Shown here: piece after piece, positions 1-8,656 of the stretch | Layout: every line of letters starts with the position of its first letter | Position numbering within the stretch: position 1 is the stretch's first letter | Assembly (NCBI GenBank): GCA_021851985.1 | Contig: JAJZOS010000002.1 | Span: 1 to 27,493 of the forward strand | DNA from: Microcaldota archaeon | Lineage (GTDB): Archaea > Micrarchaeota > Micrarchaeia > Micrarchaeales > CABMGC01 | Direction of reading: 5' to 3' | DNA length: 27,493 nucleotides | Made by a program: the position numbers and the translations under genes | The notes under the pieces: generated by a model | Database searches by the model: none | Seen by the model: only the letters and a program-made list of their open reading frames with translations | What the model was told of the DNA's origin: nothing

Positions 1-35
1 CAATGTTGTAAAGTATTCCAAAAAAGGTCGGAAAG

Positions 36-701
36 GTGCTTTCTAAAGGAAAGCCTCCCTTTATAAAAATAAATAACGAAAGTATTCTGGATTATGTTGG
101 TAATGGGATCGCATTCTACCTAAATTACACAATATACATTAAAGACGAAGAACTTACCGGAACGGGCGGTGTCAAGTACGTGCCTTGGAAAAACGAATAT
201 GTGATATCGCATGAAATGTTCCATCATATGCAGACATTAAATGGCAATATGCCCCATCTCGATCAGCGGGAAAAGGCATATAGCGAGGGCAGTGCAGACC
301 TTTTCGCGGCATCTTATACAGTGCGAAAGTTCAGCAGAAAGGAGCGCAAGAAAAATATACTTTATCAATTCGGAATTGAGGAAGCAAAGGAAGAATATAA
401 GCATTTGAAGACGCTTGTGCGCAAGGACAGGGAAGAATATTTGAATAAGGTTTTATGTGCCGAAGAAAAGCCAATATTCGCGTTCGATTCGGGCGTAGAT
501 CTTAGTATATATATCCCCGGAAGGAAATTTGCATTGATAGCTCTGGAGTCCAATAAATGGGATATCAAAAAAACCATTAAGCAATTTTTAAATTGCAGCT
601 TAGATGAGTCGATAAAGAAGATAAGTACCAGGGCAGCAAGCCCAAAAGAAAGAATGAGCGAAATGGCGCACAAAGTGGCACAGCGATTCAGAACATACTA
701 A
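36..701 (+). CDS. Putative zincin metallopeptidase (HExxH, peptidase MA-like)
   Basis: The 221-residue protein has an HEMFH motif (H59, E60, H63) followed 21 residues later by an SEG motif (E84). This is the HExxH...E zinc site of gluzincins. Further on, residues about 169-190 read GRKFALIALESN, then WDIKKTIKQFL; a small/aromatic segment followed by a hydrophobic helix is typical of the C-terminal half of peptidase MA-like folds. No signal peptide or membrane segment is visible, so it is probably cytosolic. The start is a GTG; the frame is open only back to a stop at 9-11, so a longer N-terminus would need a non-standard start. The protein at 26085-27026 has the same architecture. Substrate unknown. 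The zincin assignment is fairly sure; peptidase activity is inferred. Confidence 0.62.
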   Translation: MLSKGKPPFIKINNESILDYVGNGIAFYLNYTIYIKDEELTGTGGVKYVPWKNEYVISHEMFHHMQTLNGNMPHLDQREKAYSEGSADLFAASYTVRKFSRKERKKNILYQFGIEEAKEEYKHLKTLVRKDREEYLNKVLCAEEKPIFAFDSGVDLSIYIPGRKFALIALESNKWDIKKTIKQFLNCSLDESIKKISTRAASPKERMSEMAHKVAQRFRTY

Positions 702-814
702 AAACTGTTTTTGCGCAACGATGCCTGCCACTGCAATTAATCTTTGCATGTAACTAATCATGGCTCTGTTTTAATTTGCTAAAAAAGTGAAACTGGACGC
801 TATTAATTTACAAA

Positions 815-848
815 AATAATAAAAAAGAAAAAAAAAGAAAAAAAAGAG
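815..848 (-). terminator. T-rich terminator of the small basic protein gene
   Basis: Immediately past the stop codon of the minus-strand gene at 858-1097, the transcript would read a run of mostly T residues (the plus strand is almost pure A with a few G). Oligo-T tracts without a hairpin are the usual intrinsic terminator in archaea. The assignment rests on position and composition only. Confidence 0.6.
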
Positions 849-857
849 GAAATTAGA

Positions 858-1097
858 TTATCTCCTTTTCCTTGACATTCTGCCCTTCCTGTTCATCTTT
901 GTCCTTGCTACGTATCCGCTCTTGTCTATGAAGTACAGGAATCCTGCCTCCCTCTTCACTTTCTCGTCGGTTACGCTTGCCTTTTTCCCTCTCGGGTTGT
1001 TCTTCATTGGTGTTTTCCAGACCCTTCCATCTTTACCTAAGAAATAAAGATAGCCGTCTTCTCTTTGGACGCGTTCGCGACCTATTCTTTCGGCCAT
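858..1097 (-). CDS. Small basic protein with two tandem KREGxLYFxDKxGxV motifs
   Basis: The 79-residue, Lys/Arg-rich protein is built from two copies of a 22-residue unit, V10-M31 and V47-M68, identical at 12 positions. Shared positions include RE, G, LYF, K, G, V, T and M. The tail is strongly basic (RKGRMSRKRR). The pattern suggests a small two-lobed beta-rich nucleic-acid- or ribosome-binding protein, but that is inference. I believe similar short proteins occur in other DPANN-type archaea, though I cannot name a family. The start ATG lies about 26 nt from a TATA-like element (1118-1127), consistent with a leaderless mRNA. It is transcribed divergently from the PAC2 gene and followed by an oligo-T terminator, so it is probably a monocistronic real gene. 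Confidence 0.72.
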   Translation of the reverse strand: MAERIGRERVQREDGYLYFLGKDGRVWKTPMKNNPRGKKASVTDEKVKREAGFLYFIDKSGYVARTKMNRKGRMSRKRR

Positions 1098-1117
1098 TTA
1101 ATCACGATAATATTTGC

Positions 1118-1135
1118 GCATAAACCTTTTTATAC
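1118..1135. promoter_or_regulatory. Divergent TATA elements for the small basic protein and PAC2 genes
   Basis: On the minus strand AGGTTTATGC is centred about 26 nt before the ATG at 1097. On the plus strand CTTTTTATACT (about 1127-1135) points toward the PAC2 gene but would leave a 5' leader of about 75 nt. The two elements abut, so the genes may compete for TBP. Confidence 0.4.
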
Positions 1136-1232
1136 TCATCGTCGGCATTCCGAGATTAAAATAAACACGAAATTCCAGGAGATTCAGGTAACATTCATTA
1201 ATCATTGCAAAGATAACCATAATGATGATGTT

Positions 1233-1967
1233 ATGATTGAAATAAAAACATTCAAGAATTGCAATCTCAAGGGATACACCCTCATAGACGCTTTTCCCGG
1301 CGCAGGCCTGGTTGGGCCTATGGCCGGCAGCTACATAATAGAGAAGCTCAAGATGGAGTATATAGGGTATATAGACAGCGATGCATTCCCTCCAATAGCG
1401 GCCATACATTTCGGAATACCGATGTTCCCTGCCCGCATATACAAGGATGACAAATACAAGCTGCTAATTGCGATATCCGAGTTCGTCATACCTGCAAATT
1501 CAGTGTATGCTCTGTCCAGGGAGATACTTGCGTTTGTGAGGAAGTATGGGATAAGAAGCATAATATCAATAGGCGGCATGCCTACTGCAAAGCCTTCCGA
1601 TAATGTATATATAACTTCGCCGGATAAGGCGGTAATTGCAAAAGCAAGCAAATTGGGCGTAAAGACCATAAGCGAAGGCGTGGTTGCAGGTGTCGGGGCG
1701 ATGCTGATGACCAATTCCAAGCAATTTGATGTCATGTCAATGAACCTGCTTGTAGAAGTGAATCCGCAGATAATGGACCCAAAATACGCAGAAATAGCAA
1801 TAAAGGGGCTCAATAAGATAATAGACACGAATATAGATCTGGGAGACCTTGAAGAAGAAGCCAAGATAGTGGAATCAAAGATACGCGACACTCTGAAGAA
1901 GATGAAGGAAAGCCCGGAGCACTACGACAAGGCAGCAGAGGCCACTGGGCCTTCGATGTATGCTTGA
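1233..1967 (+). CDS. PAC2-family proteasome assembly chaperone
   Basis: This 244-residue protein has the PAC2 fold signature: LIDAFPGAGLVGPMAGSYI near the N-terminus, a YIGYIDSDAFPPIA segment, then ISIGGMP and EGVVAGVGAMLM. Homologues assist assembly of the 20S proteasome alpha ring in the cytosol. The last three residues are Met-Tyr-Ala, a good HbYX motif, the C-terminal tag by which proteasome activators and the PbaB-type chaperone dock into alpha-ring pockets. A charged helix (about 205-232) precedes it. The ATG at 1233 fits the family's N-terminus; the frame is open further upstream (to 1065), but that translation is not family-like and would overlap the divergent gene. The stop is 9 bp before tRNA-Leu, so the two may be co-transcribed. 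Confidence 0.85.
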   Translation: MIEIKTFKNCNLKGYTLIDAFPGAGLVGPMAGSYIIEKLKMEYIGYIDSDAFPPIAAIHFGIPMFPARIYKDDKYKLLIAISEFVIPANSVYALSREILAFVRKYGIRSIISIGGMPTAKPSDNVYITSPDKAVIAKASKLGVKTISEGVVAGVGAMLMTNSKQFDVMSMNLLVEVNPQIMDPKYAEIAIKGLNKIIDTNIDLGDLEEEAKIVESKIRDTLKKMKESPEHYDKAAEATGPSMYA

Positions 1968-1976
1968 TATTATGAT

Positions 1977-2081
1977 GCAGGGGTGGCAGAGCCTGGTCTG
2001 GCAATTCAGCCACAGAAAAACGCGCAGGACTTAAGATCCTGTGGCTTAGCGCCTTCGTGAGTTCAAATCTCACCCCCTGCA
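1977..2081 (+). tRNA. tRNA-Leu(TAA) with an unusually long D-loop or a small intron
   Basis: The acceptor stem GCAGGGG (1977-1983) pairs with CCCCTGC (2074-2080), discriminator A2081. The anticodon stem CAGGA/TCCTG (2025-2029/2037-2041) encloses CTTAAGA with anticodon TAA at 2032-2034. A leucine-type long variable arm (GGC...GCC, 2043-2053) and a T-arm GTGAG/CTCAC around TTCAAAT (2057-2073) follow. CCA is not encoded. The oddity is the D-arm: about 30 nt lie between the D-stem strands instead of about 12. The surplus contains a small hairpin, TGGC/GCCA (1999-2002/2009-2012). It could be an intron at a non-canonical position or a genuine D-arm expansion. Only two D-stem pairs (G1986-C2023, C1987-G2022) look good. 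Confidence 0.9.
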
Positions 2082-2082
2082 C

Positions 2083-2110
2083 ATTCAAGTTCCACTACAT
2101 GCTCTTGAAT
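2083..2110 (+). other. Hairpin just downstream of tRNA-Leu
   Basis: ATTCAAG (2083-2089) and CTTGAAT (2104-2110) form a perfect 7-bp stem with a 14-nt loop, starting one base after the tRNA discriminator. It may help 3' processing or termination of the PAC2-tRNA transcript. Function is inferred only from position. Confidence 0.35.
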
Positions 2111-2129
2111 TTACAGGTCTGTAACTAGG

Positions 2130-2139
2130 TATATAAATA
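2130..2139 (+). promoter_or_regulatory. TATA box of the HerA-like ATPase gene
   Basis: TATATAAATA is centred about 47 nt before the ATG at 2181, predicting a short 5' leader of about 20 nt. A second TATA-like element lies at about 2154-2163. No Shine-Dalgarno motif is visible before the ATG. Confidence 0.5.
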
Positions 2140-2180
2140 ATACAAAGATATATGAATATATACTTCAGTATAATATAAAC

Positions 2181-4401
2181 ATGTTTACATACATCAGAAA
2201 CAAAATTCTGGACAAAGCCAAACCAAGTAAAACCGTATGCCGCAAAACATTCTCAGTAGAATCCGTCGTGTCCGGATTTGAAGGGAGGCTCCTTCTGGAT
2301 TTTATGCTAAACAATGAATTCATTATGGTCCATAATCTTAAACACGGGAGAACATTCGTTGCGGTCGAAGATACAGAGGTGCTTGATATTGAAAATCCTG
2401 GAATAGGCCTGCGGCTTGAAAAATCCAACGAAATGCTTGAAATCAGGCCCCCGTTTACTGTCCTCGGCATAGCCACGTTTAAGAGCAAGGAGGGGGTTGT
2501 GGAAGAAAGGGATGCCATAGCGGACATGTACAGGATATTTTCGGGATCCGAATGCAAAGTGTTCACTGTTTTCCTGCGACCCGAAAAGTCTGAAATAGTC
2601 AAACTGAGCAATGATATTGAAGAAGGCATAAGCAAGATAGAAGTCCGGTACTCAAGCAGCACGAATATTGTGCATAATAAGCATACAACATCCGTACAAA
2701 ATGATTCATACTACCGGTCGTATGAAAAAAGGTTGATGGGAATGGTGCTTGATAACATCAATGATATTTTGCTTGCAAAGTTCTCCTCGTATAGAATCGC
2801 ATTCATAGTTGAAGATGGAATAGGGTCTGAAAGATTGATAAGCTATATAAAATCCAATTTTATAGTCATCTCTGAAAAAAGGCTTGATTCAGGCGCTATG
2901 AACGACCTGCGGAAAGTCAGCGCATTAGCTGTGGCTGCTCCTCCGCTCTCATACCATAATGCTTCGAATGCAATAGGATTCTCGAACAGGATTAGCAGGC
3001 CTGTTGCAGTTAATTCTGGACATCGCGTTTCAGAAGGTGACATATATCTTGGTGATTATTTCGATCCGGGAATTAACAATTTTACCGGGAAAGCGATGGT
3101 AAACAGCAAGACGCTCAATTTGGGGACCTTGATAACCGGGCTTCCTGGAGTGGGCAAAACCAACGCAGCGAAAATCATGATAGAGCAATCGCCGCGGGCC
3201 GGATGCGGCATTGCCATAATTTCGCCGACAGGCGAATGGAATTCTTTTGCAGAAAGAAATAGTCTTAAGCTTATAAAAATCGGAGATGCTAGGTTTCCTA
3301 TCAATTTTTTTAAATGTGAATCAAGCAACACTGTCAAATTCTATGAAAACCTTTCCATGCTTATATCTGCAGGATGCAACTCCGGGCCGTACAAGAATTC
3401 CATGGAAAACTGCCTCCTTGCCGCATTTTCCAAGGCATACCTCAATACAAAAAACCCTGATCCGCAGGATGTGTATGGGGAGATAGAAGAAGCTATAATA
3501 GAACAGCATGCGGTAAGGACGCCCGGCGGTGTGAAGTACACTAAACACGGCGAGAATATAAAATCTGGGCTGGAGGGGCTAAGACAGATTCTTAGTAAAC
3601 GGCAGTTTGCATACGGTGATGGCATTAGCGTGGCGTCACTTATCTCCAGCGGAGTCGTATTCGATCTTTCCGAGATTAGCAATAATATGAAGCCGTTGAT
3701 ATATGCGCTTTTGCTTAACCATATATATGGGATGTGCGATGAGTTGGACCTGAATGGAGACGACAAAATAAGGATGATGATATGCCTTGAGGAAGCGCAG
3801 CTGATATTCAATCCCGATGATGACAATGTGGCTACGGAGGATTTGAAGGCGAGGATACAGAATTTTAGAAAGAACGGGGTTGCACTGATCCTGATTGCCC
3901 ATAATGTGACGGACATAAACCCGAACATAAGGAGGTTGTGCCAAAACAAATTTTATTTCAGGCAGAGCTCTGATGTGGCAAAGTACGCGTCCAGCGATCT
4001 TATATTCAATGAATCTGAATACGGAGACATAATACGTATCTTAAAGGGGCTTGAACAGAGGGAATGCGCGATAAACTCCGTAATTGTGCATAATGGGAAA
4101 AAGATCGTGGCCGAATCCTCGTTTGCCAGAATAAAGGAATACGTACAGGAAATCCACGAGAAAAATACTGTTTACGCTATAGAGCAGCAATCTGCAACTA
4201 ATATAAAGTTTGCAGGAAGCGCATTTTTGGGGAGGAAGTTCAGCATTTTATATCTTGGAGAATGTGTGAGGAGGGGAACTGTGGACAATCCGGAAATCCG
4301 CGACTTTGGCCTGCTTGAAAACAGGAGATATGTCCTTTTAGTATATGGCAGGAAAAAGAAGGATAACATGCAGTTTGAGATAATCGGCGGGACAGACAAT
4401 G

Positions 4402-4430
<29 letters not shown>
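2181..4430 (+). CDS. HerA/VirB4-like P-loop ATPase (DUF87-type)
   Basis: The 749-residue protein has three parts. Residues 1-300 form a soluble N-terminal region of unknown type. The ATPase core spans about 305-640, with Walker A TGLPGVGKT (319-327), Walker B MMICLEEAQ (532-540, with the EE acidic pair common in DUF87 proteins), a polar LIAHN segment (571-575) and downstream Arg residues. A C-terminal domain follows from about 655. HerA/FtsK/VirB4 ATPases form hexameric rings that pump DNA or protein. HerA proper acts with NurA in DNA end resection, while VirB4-like relatives drive secretion or conjugation. No NurA, Sir2 or pilus gene adjoins it and no membrane segment is seen, so the partner is unknown. 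The 3' end overlaps the convergent nre gene by 29 bp. Confidence 0.75.
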
Positions 4431-5613
<1,183 letters not shown>

Positions 5614-5629
5614 GGATCCACCGATGCCT

Positions 5630-5640
5630 ATTATAAATTA
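5630..5640. promoter_or_regulatory. Shared bidirectional TATA element (nre / Nudix)
   Basis: ATTATAAATTA sits in a 53-bp gap between divergent starts at 5613 and 5667. Its centre is about 25 nt from the nre ATG and about 30 nt from the Nudix ATG, so one near-symmetric AT box could serve both directions with leaderless or nearly leaderless transcripts. Confidence 0.5.
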
Positions 5641-5666
5641 AAAAGAGAGTTTTTTAATATGGTTTT

Positions 5667-6143
5667 ATGGCTTCTAAATCAAAGTATAAGCTTGTACGGA
5701 GGGACGGGATCACTGCAATAGTGTTATTCAAGAAAAAGGCCCTGCTCCTAAAGAGGCGTAACGTTCCAGTAATATCAAATCCTGGGATATGGGCGTTTGT
5801 GTCTGGGGCGACTGAATCTGTCGAAAGCCACATTAGTACTGCATACAGGGAGATAGAGGAAGAAACAGGCATTAAAAAAGATTCGTTGAAGCTGGTTAAA
5901 GAGTATAAACTGCTTCTGTTTGAAGAGAGAAAGAGAATTATGTGGCCTAATCAGGTATTCATATTCAATTCTAACACCGGGAAAGTAAAACTTGACTGGG
6001 AAAACAGCGATTACAGGTGGGCTACAATCGATGAGATAGTCAGAGAGAAAAGATACACAAATATATTTATTAACAAACAGCTTATCATAAAGTCAATACG
6101 GGATGTGGCATATGGCAAAATCGGGAATGAAAAAAAAGCTTGA
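5667..6143 (+). CDS. Nudix hydrolase
   Basis: The 158-residue protein has a complete Nudix box, G-x5-E-x7-R-E-U-x-E-E-x-G-U, at residues 47-69 (G47, E53, R61-E62, E65-E66, G68-I69). The glutamates bind the Mg2+ used to hydrolyse a nucleoside diphosphate linked to another group. The substrate (damaged NTP, ADP-ribose, capped compound) cannot be told from sequence. The hydrophobic strands around residues 14-30 and 42-46 fit the family. Its 3' end overlaps the M24 peptidase gene by up to 41 bp, so the two are co-transcribed, although a functional link is not obvious. Catalytic assignment is sure; specificity is not. Confidence 0.88.
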   Translation: MASKSKYKLVRRDGITAIVLFKKKALLLKRRNVPVISNPGIWAFVSGATESVESHISTAYREIEEETGIKKDSLKLVKEYKLLLFEERKRIMWPNQVFIFNSNTGKVKLDWENSDYRWATIDEIVREKRYTNIFINKQLIIKSIRDVAYGKIGNEKKA

Positions 6144-7212
6144 AAGGATATTCGATGGATCTAAGGAAGCGGATGTCATACTCATAGCGAATACCAGCAG
6201 CAAGGATCCGAATTTTTCATACATAACCGGGATAGTTGGCGGATTATTCGAAGGCAACATACTCCTTCTTAAGCGCGATTCTGCAAAGCTCATAACAAAC
6301 CAGCTGGAATACGAGCTTGCTGCAAGCCAAAAGCCTGCAGACCTTGAACTCATCAATGCGTCAGATGCAAAGCAGATTAAGGGTATATTGGTGAGGGAAC
6401 TTCGGGGGAAGAGAGTCGGCGTGAACCAGAATGCAATCACCCTTGATCTTTATGACAAGCTCAAATCCGAATACAGGCCAAAAGAAATACTCAGATCATA
6501 CAGCGCTTTTTCGGATTCAAGGTCAATAAAGGATGATGAAGAGATATCAAAGATAAGAAAGGCTGCCGAGATAACAAAGAAGGCGATGGAGCTCATAAAG
6601 AAGGAATTCAAGGTGGGGGTAACTGAAAGGGAGATTGCCCAGAAATTCGATTACACATGCAGAAATCTCGGCTCCGAATCGCCATCATTCGATACGATAG
6701 TCGCTTTCGGGAAAAATGCCGCAATGCCCCACCACGCTCCAACAGATGATAAGCTCAGATACGGAGACATAATAAAGATAGATGCAGGCTCGAAGTTCGG
6801 GAATTACTGCTCTGATATAACCCGCACCGTGATATTCGGGGATGATAAGGGCAGAATAAAGGATTATTCAAAGAAGCTTGAGATAATTGAGATCGTAAAA
6901 AGCGCGCAGAAAGCTGCAATAAAAGCGATAAAGCCCGGAATGAAAGGCAAAGATATACACAAAATAGCCAATGATTACATAAACAACGCGGTAGGCGGCA
7001 TATACAAAGGGACGTTCATACATGGGCTTGGGCACTCGCTGGGCCTCGAGGTGCATGACAGCTCAAAGCCAAGGCTCAGCCCATTATCAGATGACATCCT
7101 TAAACCGAATATGGTTGTAACAGTGGAGCCAGGCATATACATAAGCGGATTTGGCGGAGCAAGGATCGAGGACGACATACTCATAACCAAGGATGGCGCA
7201 GAAATACTTTAA
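6103..7212 (+). CDS. M24-family metallopeptidase (Xaa-Pro dipeptidase/aminopeptidase type)
   Basis: The 369-residue protein has an N-terminal creatinase-type domain (about 1-135) and a C-terminal pita-bread catalytic domain. All five metal ligands are visible: D227 (KIDAG), D238 (SDITR), H311 (GLGHSLG), E342 (TVEPG) and E356 (RIEDD). H210/H211 in MPHH are the usual substrate-contact histidines. It should cleave X-Pro peptides in the cytosol using two divalent metal ions. The start is uncertain: ATG codons lie at 6103, 6112 and 6127, all inside the 3' end of the Nudix gene, none with a strong Shine-Dalgarno. tRNA-Pro begins at the base after its stop codon, an exceptionally tight junction. Confidence 0.88.
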   Translation: MWHMAKSGMKKKLERIFDGSKEADVILIANTSSKDPNFSYITGIVGGLFEGNILLLKRDSAKLITNQLEYELAASQKPADLELINASDAKQIKGILVRELRGKRVGVNQNAITLDLYDKLKSEYRPKEILRSYSAFSDSRSIKDDEEISKIRKAAEITKKAMELIKKEFKVGVTEREIAQKFDYTCRNLGSESPSFDTIVAFGKNAAMPHHAPTDDKLRYGDIIKIDAGSKFGNYCSDITRTVIFGDDKGRIKDYSKKLEIIEIVKSAQKAAIKAIKPGMKGKDIHKIANDYINNAVGGIYKGTFIHGLGHSLGLEVHDSSKPRLSPLSDDILKPNMVVTVEPGIYISGFGGARIEDDILITKDGAEIL

Positions 7213-7285
7213 GGGGAGTTAGGCTAGCTTGGTAGGCTACCAGGTTCGGGACTTGGAGACTCGAGTTCAAATCTCGGACTCCCCG
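7213..7285 (+). tRNA. tRNA-Pro(CGG)
   Basis: Acceptor GGGGAGT (7213-7219) pairs with ACTCCCC (7278-7284), discriminator G7285. The D-stem GGCT pairs with 7235-7238 (including G-U pairs) around AGCTTGGTA. The anticodon stem CCAGG/CTTGG (7240-7244/7252-7256) encloses TTCGGGA with anticodon CGG at 7247-7249. The T-arm is TCGAG/CTCGG around TTCAAAT. No intron and no encoded CCA. It directly abuts the M24 peptidase stop codon, so release from that mRNA must rely on RNase P. An island-like region starts just downstream. Confidence 0.93.
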
Positions 7286-7364
7286 TTTTGTGCTAGGGGT
7301 TAGCTGTTCATGGTCTTGGCGGCAATGGTTATCCACCTTAATCTAGGCAGAAGAAGATAGCGTC

Positions 7365-8111
7365 TTACTCCTTTATTCTTAACGCTTCGACCAACTTTCT
7401 TATATTTGGCAGATTCTCTGAACCGATAGTCTCTATAAGTCTGGATAACTCCTGTTCAGCTATTCTGTGAACTGCCTTAAACGTATTCAATGAAGTGCCA
7501 GATAATGTAATGGTCTCAGGCTGCTCTGATTGAGATACCTCAATTTTCGGCGTGGCCACTTCGTGTCCAGCTCGAACTCCAACCACCACCGACGCGACAC
7601 CATCCCTCTCAAACTCTGCTTGTATGACGTAACGCTCCCCCTCCCCCGCATTCAAATAGGCATAATTGTTAGAACGCACGTAGAGCGCCAGCGGCTGGGG
7701 GTCTTCGTAAACACGAACAGTTTTTTCTATATCTCCTTTTCCTTGTGTTAGTTCTCCCTCATCATTGAATGTGTAGTTTCTCAATACTGCAGAGTCTTTT
7801 CCTTCCAAGTAAAACCATTCTCCCTTCAACTGTTCCTTGAGTTCTGGACTCTGGTCTATCTTTTCTAGTGCTTCCTGATAAGTTAGTGGTCTAAAGCCAT
7901 TCTGTCGAAGCAATGCCATTGAGTTTTTGTGATTTGCTTCTGTGTCAGCGAAAAATACGCCTGTTTGACTAACCTCTCTAAACTTTACTTGTACTTTTTC
8001 TACAGTTCTGTCTCGAAATCCTGTTATAAGTATTTCTAAAGTGTTCTCTTGTACTCCTTTTACAAGTCTTGATGTATTCTTCATTTTACTATTCATTTTA
8101 CCACAGTACAA
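7365..8111 (-). CDS. Orphan hypothetical protein, probably acquired
   Basis: I do not recognise this 248-residue protein. It is soluble, with no signal peptide or membrane span. The middle (about 70-150) contains a Gln/Glu-rich helix-like part (YQEALEKIDQSPELKEQLKG) and a beta-rich segment; the C-terminal 35 residues look helical. Codon use differs from neighbours, with many CAA, CGA and CGT codons where core genes prefer AGG/AGA and ATA. Composition also changes inside the gene: about 7560-7700 is clearly GC-richer than the flanks. Three in-frame ATGs (8111, 8096, 8084) are possible. The TATA at 8128-8135 predicts transcription from about 8105, favouring the start at 8096 or 8084. It lies in an island-like stretch beside tRNA-Pro. 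Confidence 0.6.
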   Translation of the reverse strand: MYCGKMNSKMKNTSRLVKGVQENTLEILITGFRDRTVEKVQVKFREVSQTGVFFADTEANHKNSMALLRQNGFRPLTYQEALEKIDQSPELKEQLKGEWFYLEGKDSAVLRNYTFNDEGELTQGKGDIEKTVRVYEDPQPLALYVRSNNYAYLNAGEGERYVIQAEFERDGVASVVVGVRAGHEVATPKIEVSQSEQPETITLSGTSLNTFKAVHRIAEQELSRLIETIGSENLPNIRKLVEALRIKE

Positions 8112-8127
8112 TTGCTGTCTTGGATGG

Positions 8128-8135
8128 TATTTAAA
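8128..8135 (-). promoter_or_regulatory. TATA box of the orphan gene
   Basis: On the minus strand the box reads TTTAAATA. Its centre predicts transcription start near 8105, inside the longest reading frame, which is why a downstream ATG (8096 or 8084) is the likelier start. Confidence 0.45.
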
Positions 8136-8180
8136 GGCAGCGGTTAGTCGTGCGGAAGGATTATAAAGGGTTATTTAAAA

Positions 8181-8204
8181 GTCGTAAGAATTTAAGATTG
8201 TTAC
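8181..8204. repeat. GTAA...TTAC near-palindrome, copy 1
   Basis: GTCGTAAGAATTTAAGATTG followed by TTAC matches 18 of 24 bases of the copy at 8273-8296. The inner 21 bases form an imperfect dyad (GTAA-N13-TTAC). It lies between the orphan gene and the broken ORF and could be a repressor operator or an element-specific binding site. Confidence 0.45.
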
Positions 8205-8272
8205 GGAGAAATTCCGCTATTCGACAACAGGCACCAGAAAACCGCAAAACGCGCAAAAATCCTGTCCTCGAA

Positions 8273-8296
8273 GTCGTAAGATTCTTGAACTGTTAC
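8273..8296. repeat. GTAA...TTAC near-palindrome, copy 2
   Basis: This is the second copy of the 24-bp repeat, 92 bp from copy 1 and in the same orientation. The ends (GTCGTAAGA and TGTTAC) are conserved while the centre differs, as expected for a dimer-bound site. Confidence 0.45.
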
Positions 8297-8309
8297 TAAA
8301 AGTCTCTTT

Positions 8310-8636
8310 CTAGTCTTTTTCTTCAGTATTATCTTCACCCTCTTTCACTTTCTTTCTCAGATAACGTAGATTTCTTTTTGAGATTCCGATCTGTTTTGCT
8401 TGCCTTGGCGTTAGTTTCTTGATAATATCCTTTATCTTCTGCTCCATTTTGTTATCATAGATAATGTAATCGTTATCTGAAACACCGATAACCTTGCTTT
8501 CTTCAAGGTTATTCTAGTCTTTCCCGATGTGTTCAATATCATTGATATTGATTTGCTTCTTTCTTAGCCCTCCAGACTCACCGCGTTCATATTCTTTGAA
8601 TACTTCATTGAAATAAGAATTAAATTCATTCATCAT
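8310..8636 (-). pseudogene. Broken small ORF with in-frame TAG and a helix-turn-helix-like C-terminus
   Basis: Reading minus from the ATG at 8636 (preceded by AAGGGAAAG) gives 40 codons, a TAG at 8514-8516, then 67 more codons in the same frame to TAG at 8310-8312. The downstream part is protein-like and highly charged, ending in KLTPRQAKQIGISKRNLRYL then RKKVKEGE. A phrase of the type (P/Y)xxAKxLGISKxxLxYxKK resembles the short HTH-like tail of archaeal CRISPR Cas1 and some other proteins, but nothing else here is Cas1-like and no CRISPR array is present. Either one stop mutation inactivated a small DNA-binding protein, or a read-through occurs. A 67-codon restart without good start signals is less likely. 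Confidence 0.5.
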
Positions 8637-8656
8637 CTTTCCCTTGCCGAATTATA

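Noticed and set aside
1221..1260. C/D box sRNA suggested by ATGATGATG
   Set aside because: No D box (CTGA) at suitable spacing and no C'/D' pair. The motif lies just before the PAC2 start.
1331..1891. 186-residue minus-strand ORF
   Set aside because: It is antisense to the conserved PAC2 gene and shows no family features; a shadow of its codon pattern.
8112..8656. CRISPR array or cas locus
   Set aside because: Only two imperfect repeats with no spacer series are present, and the Cas1-like phrase is a short C-terminal match without the rest of Cas1.
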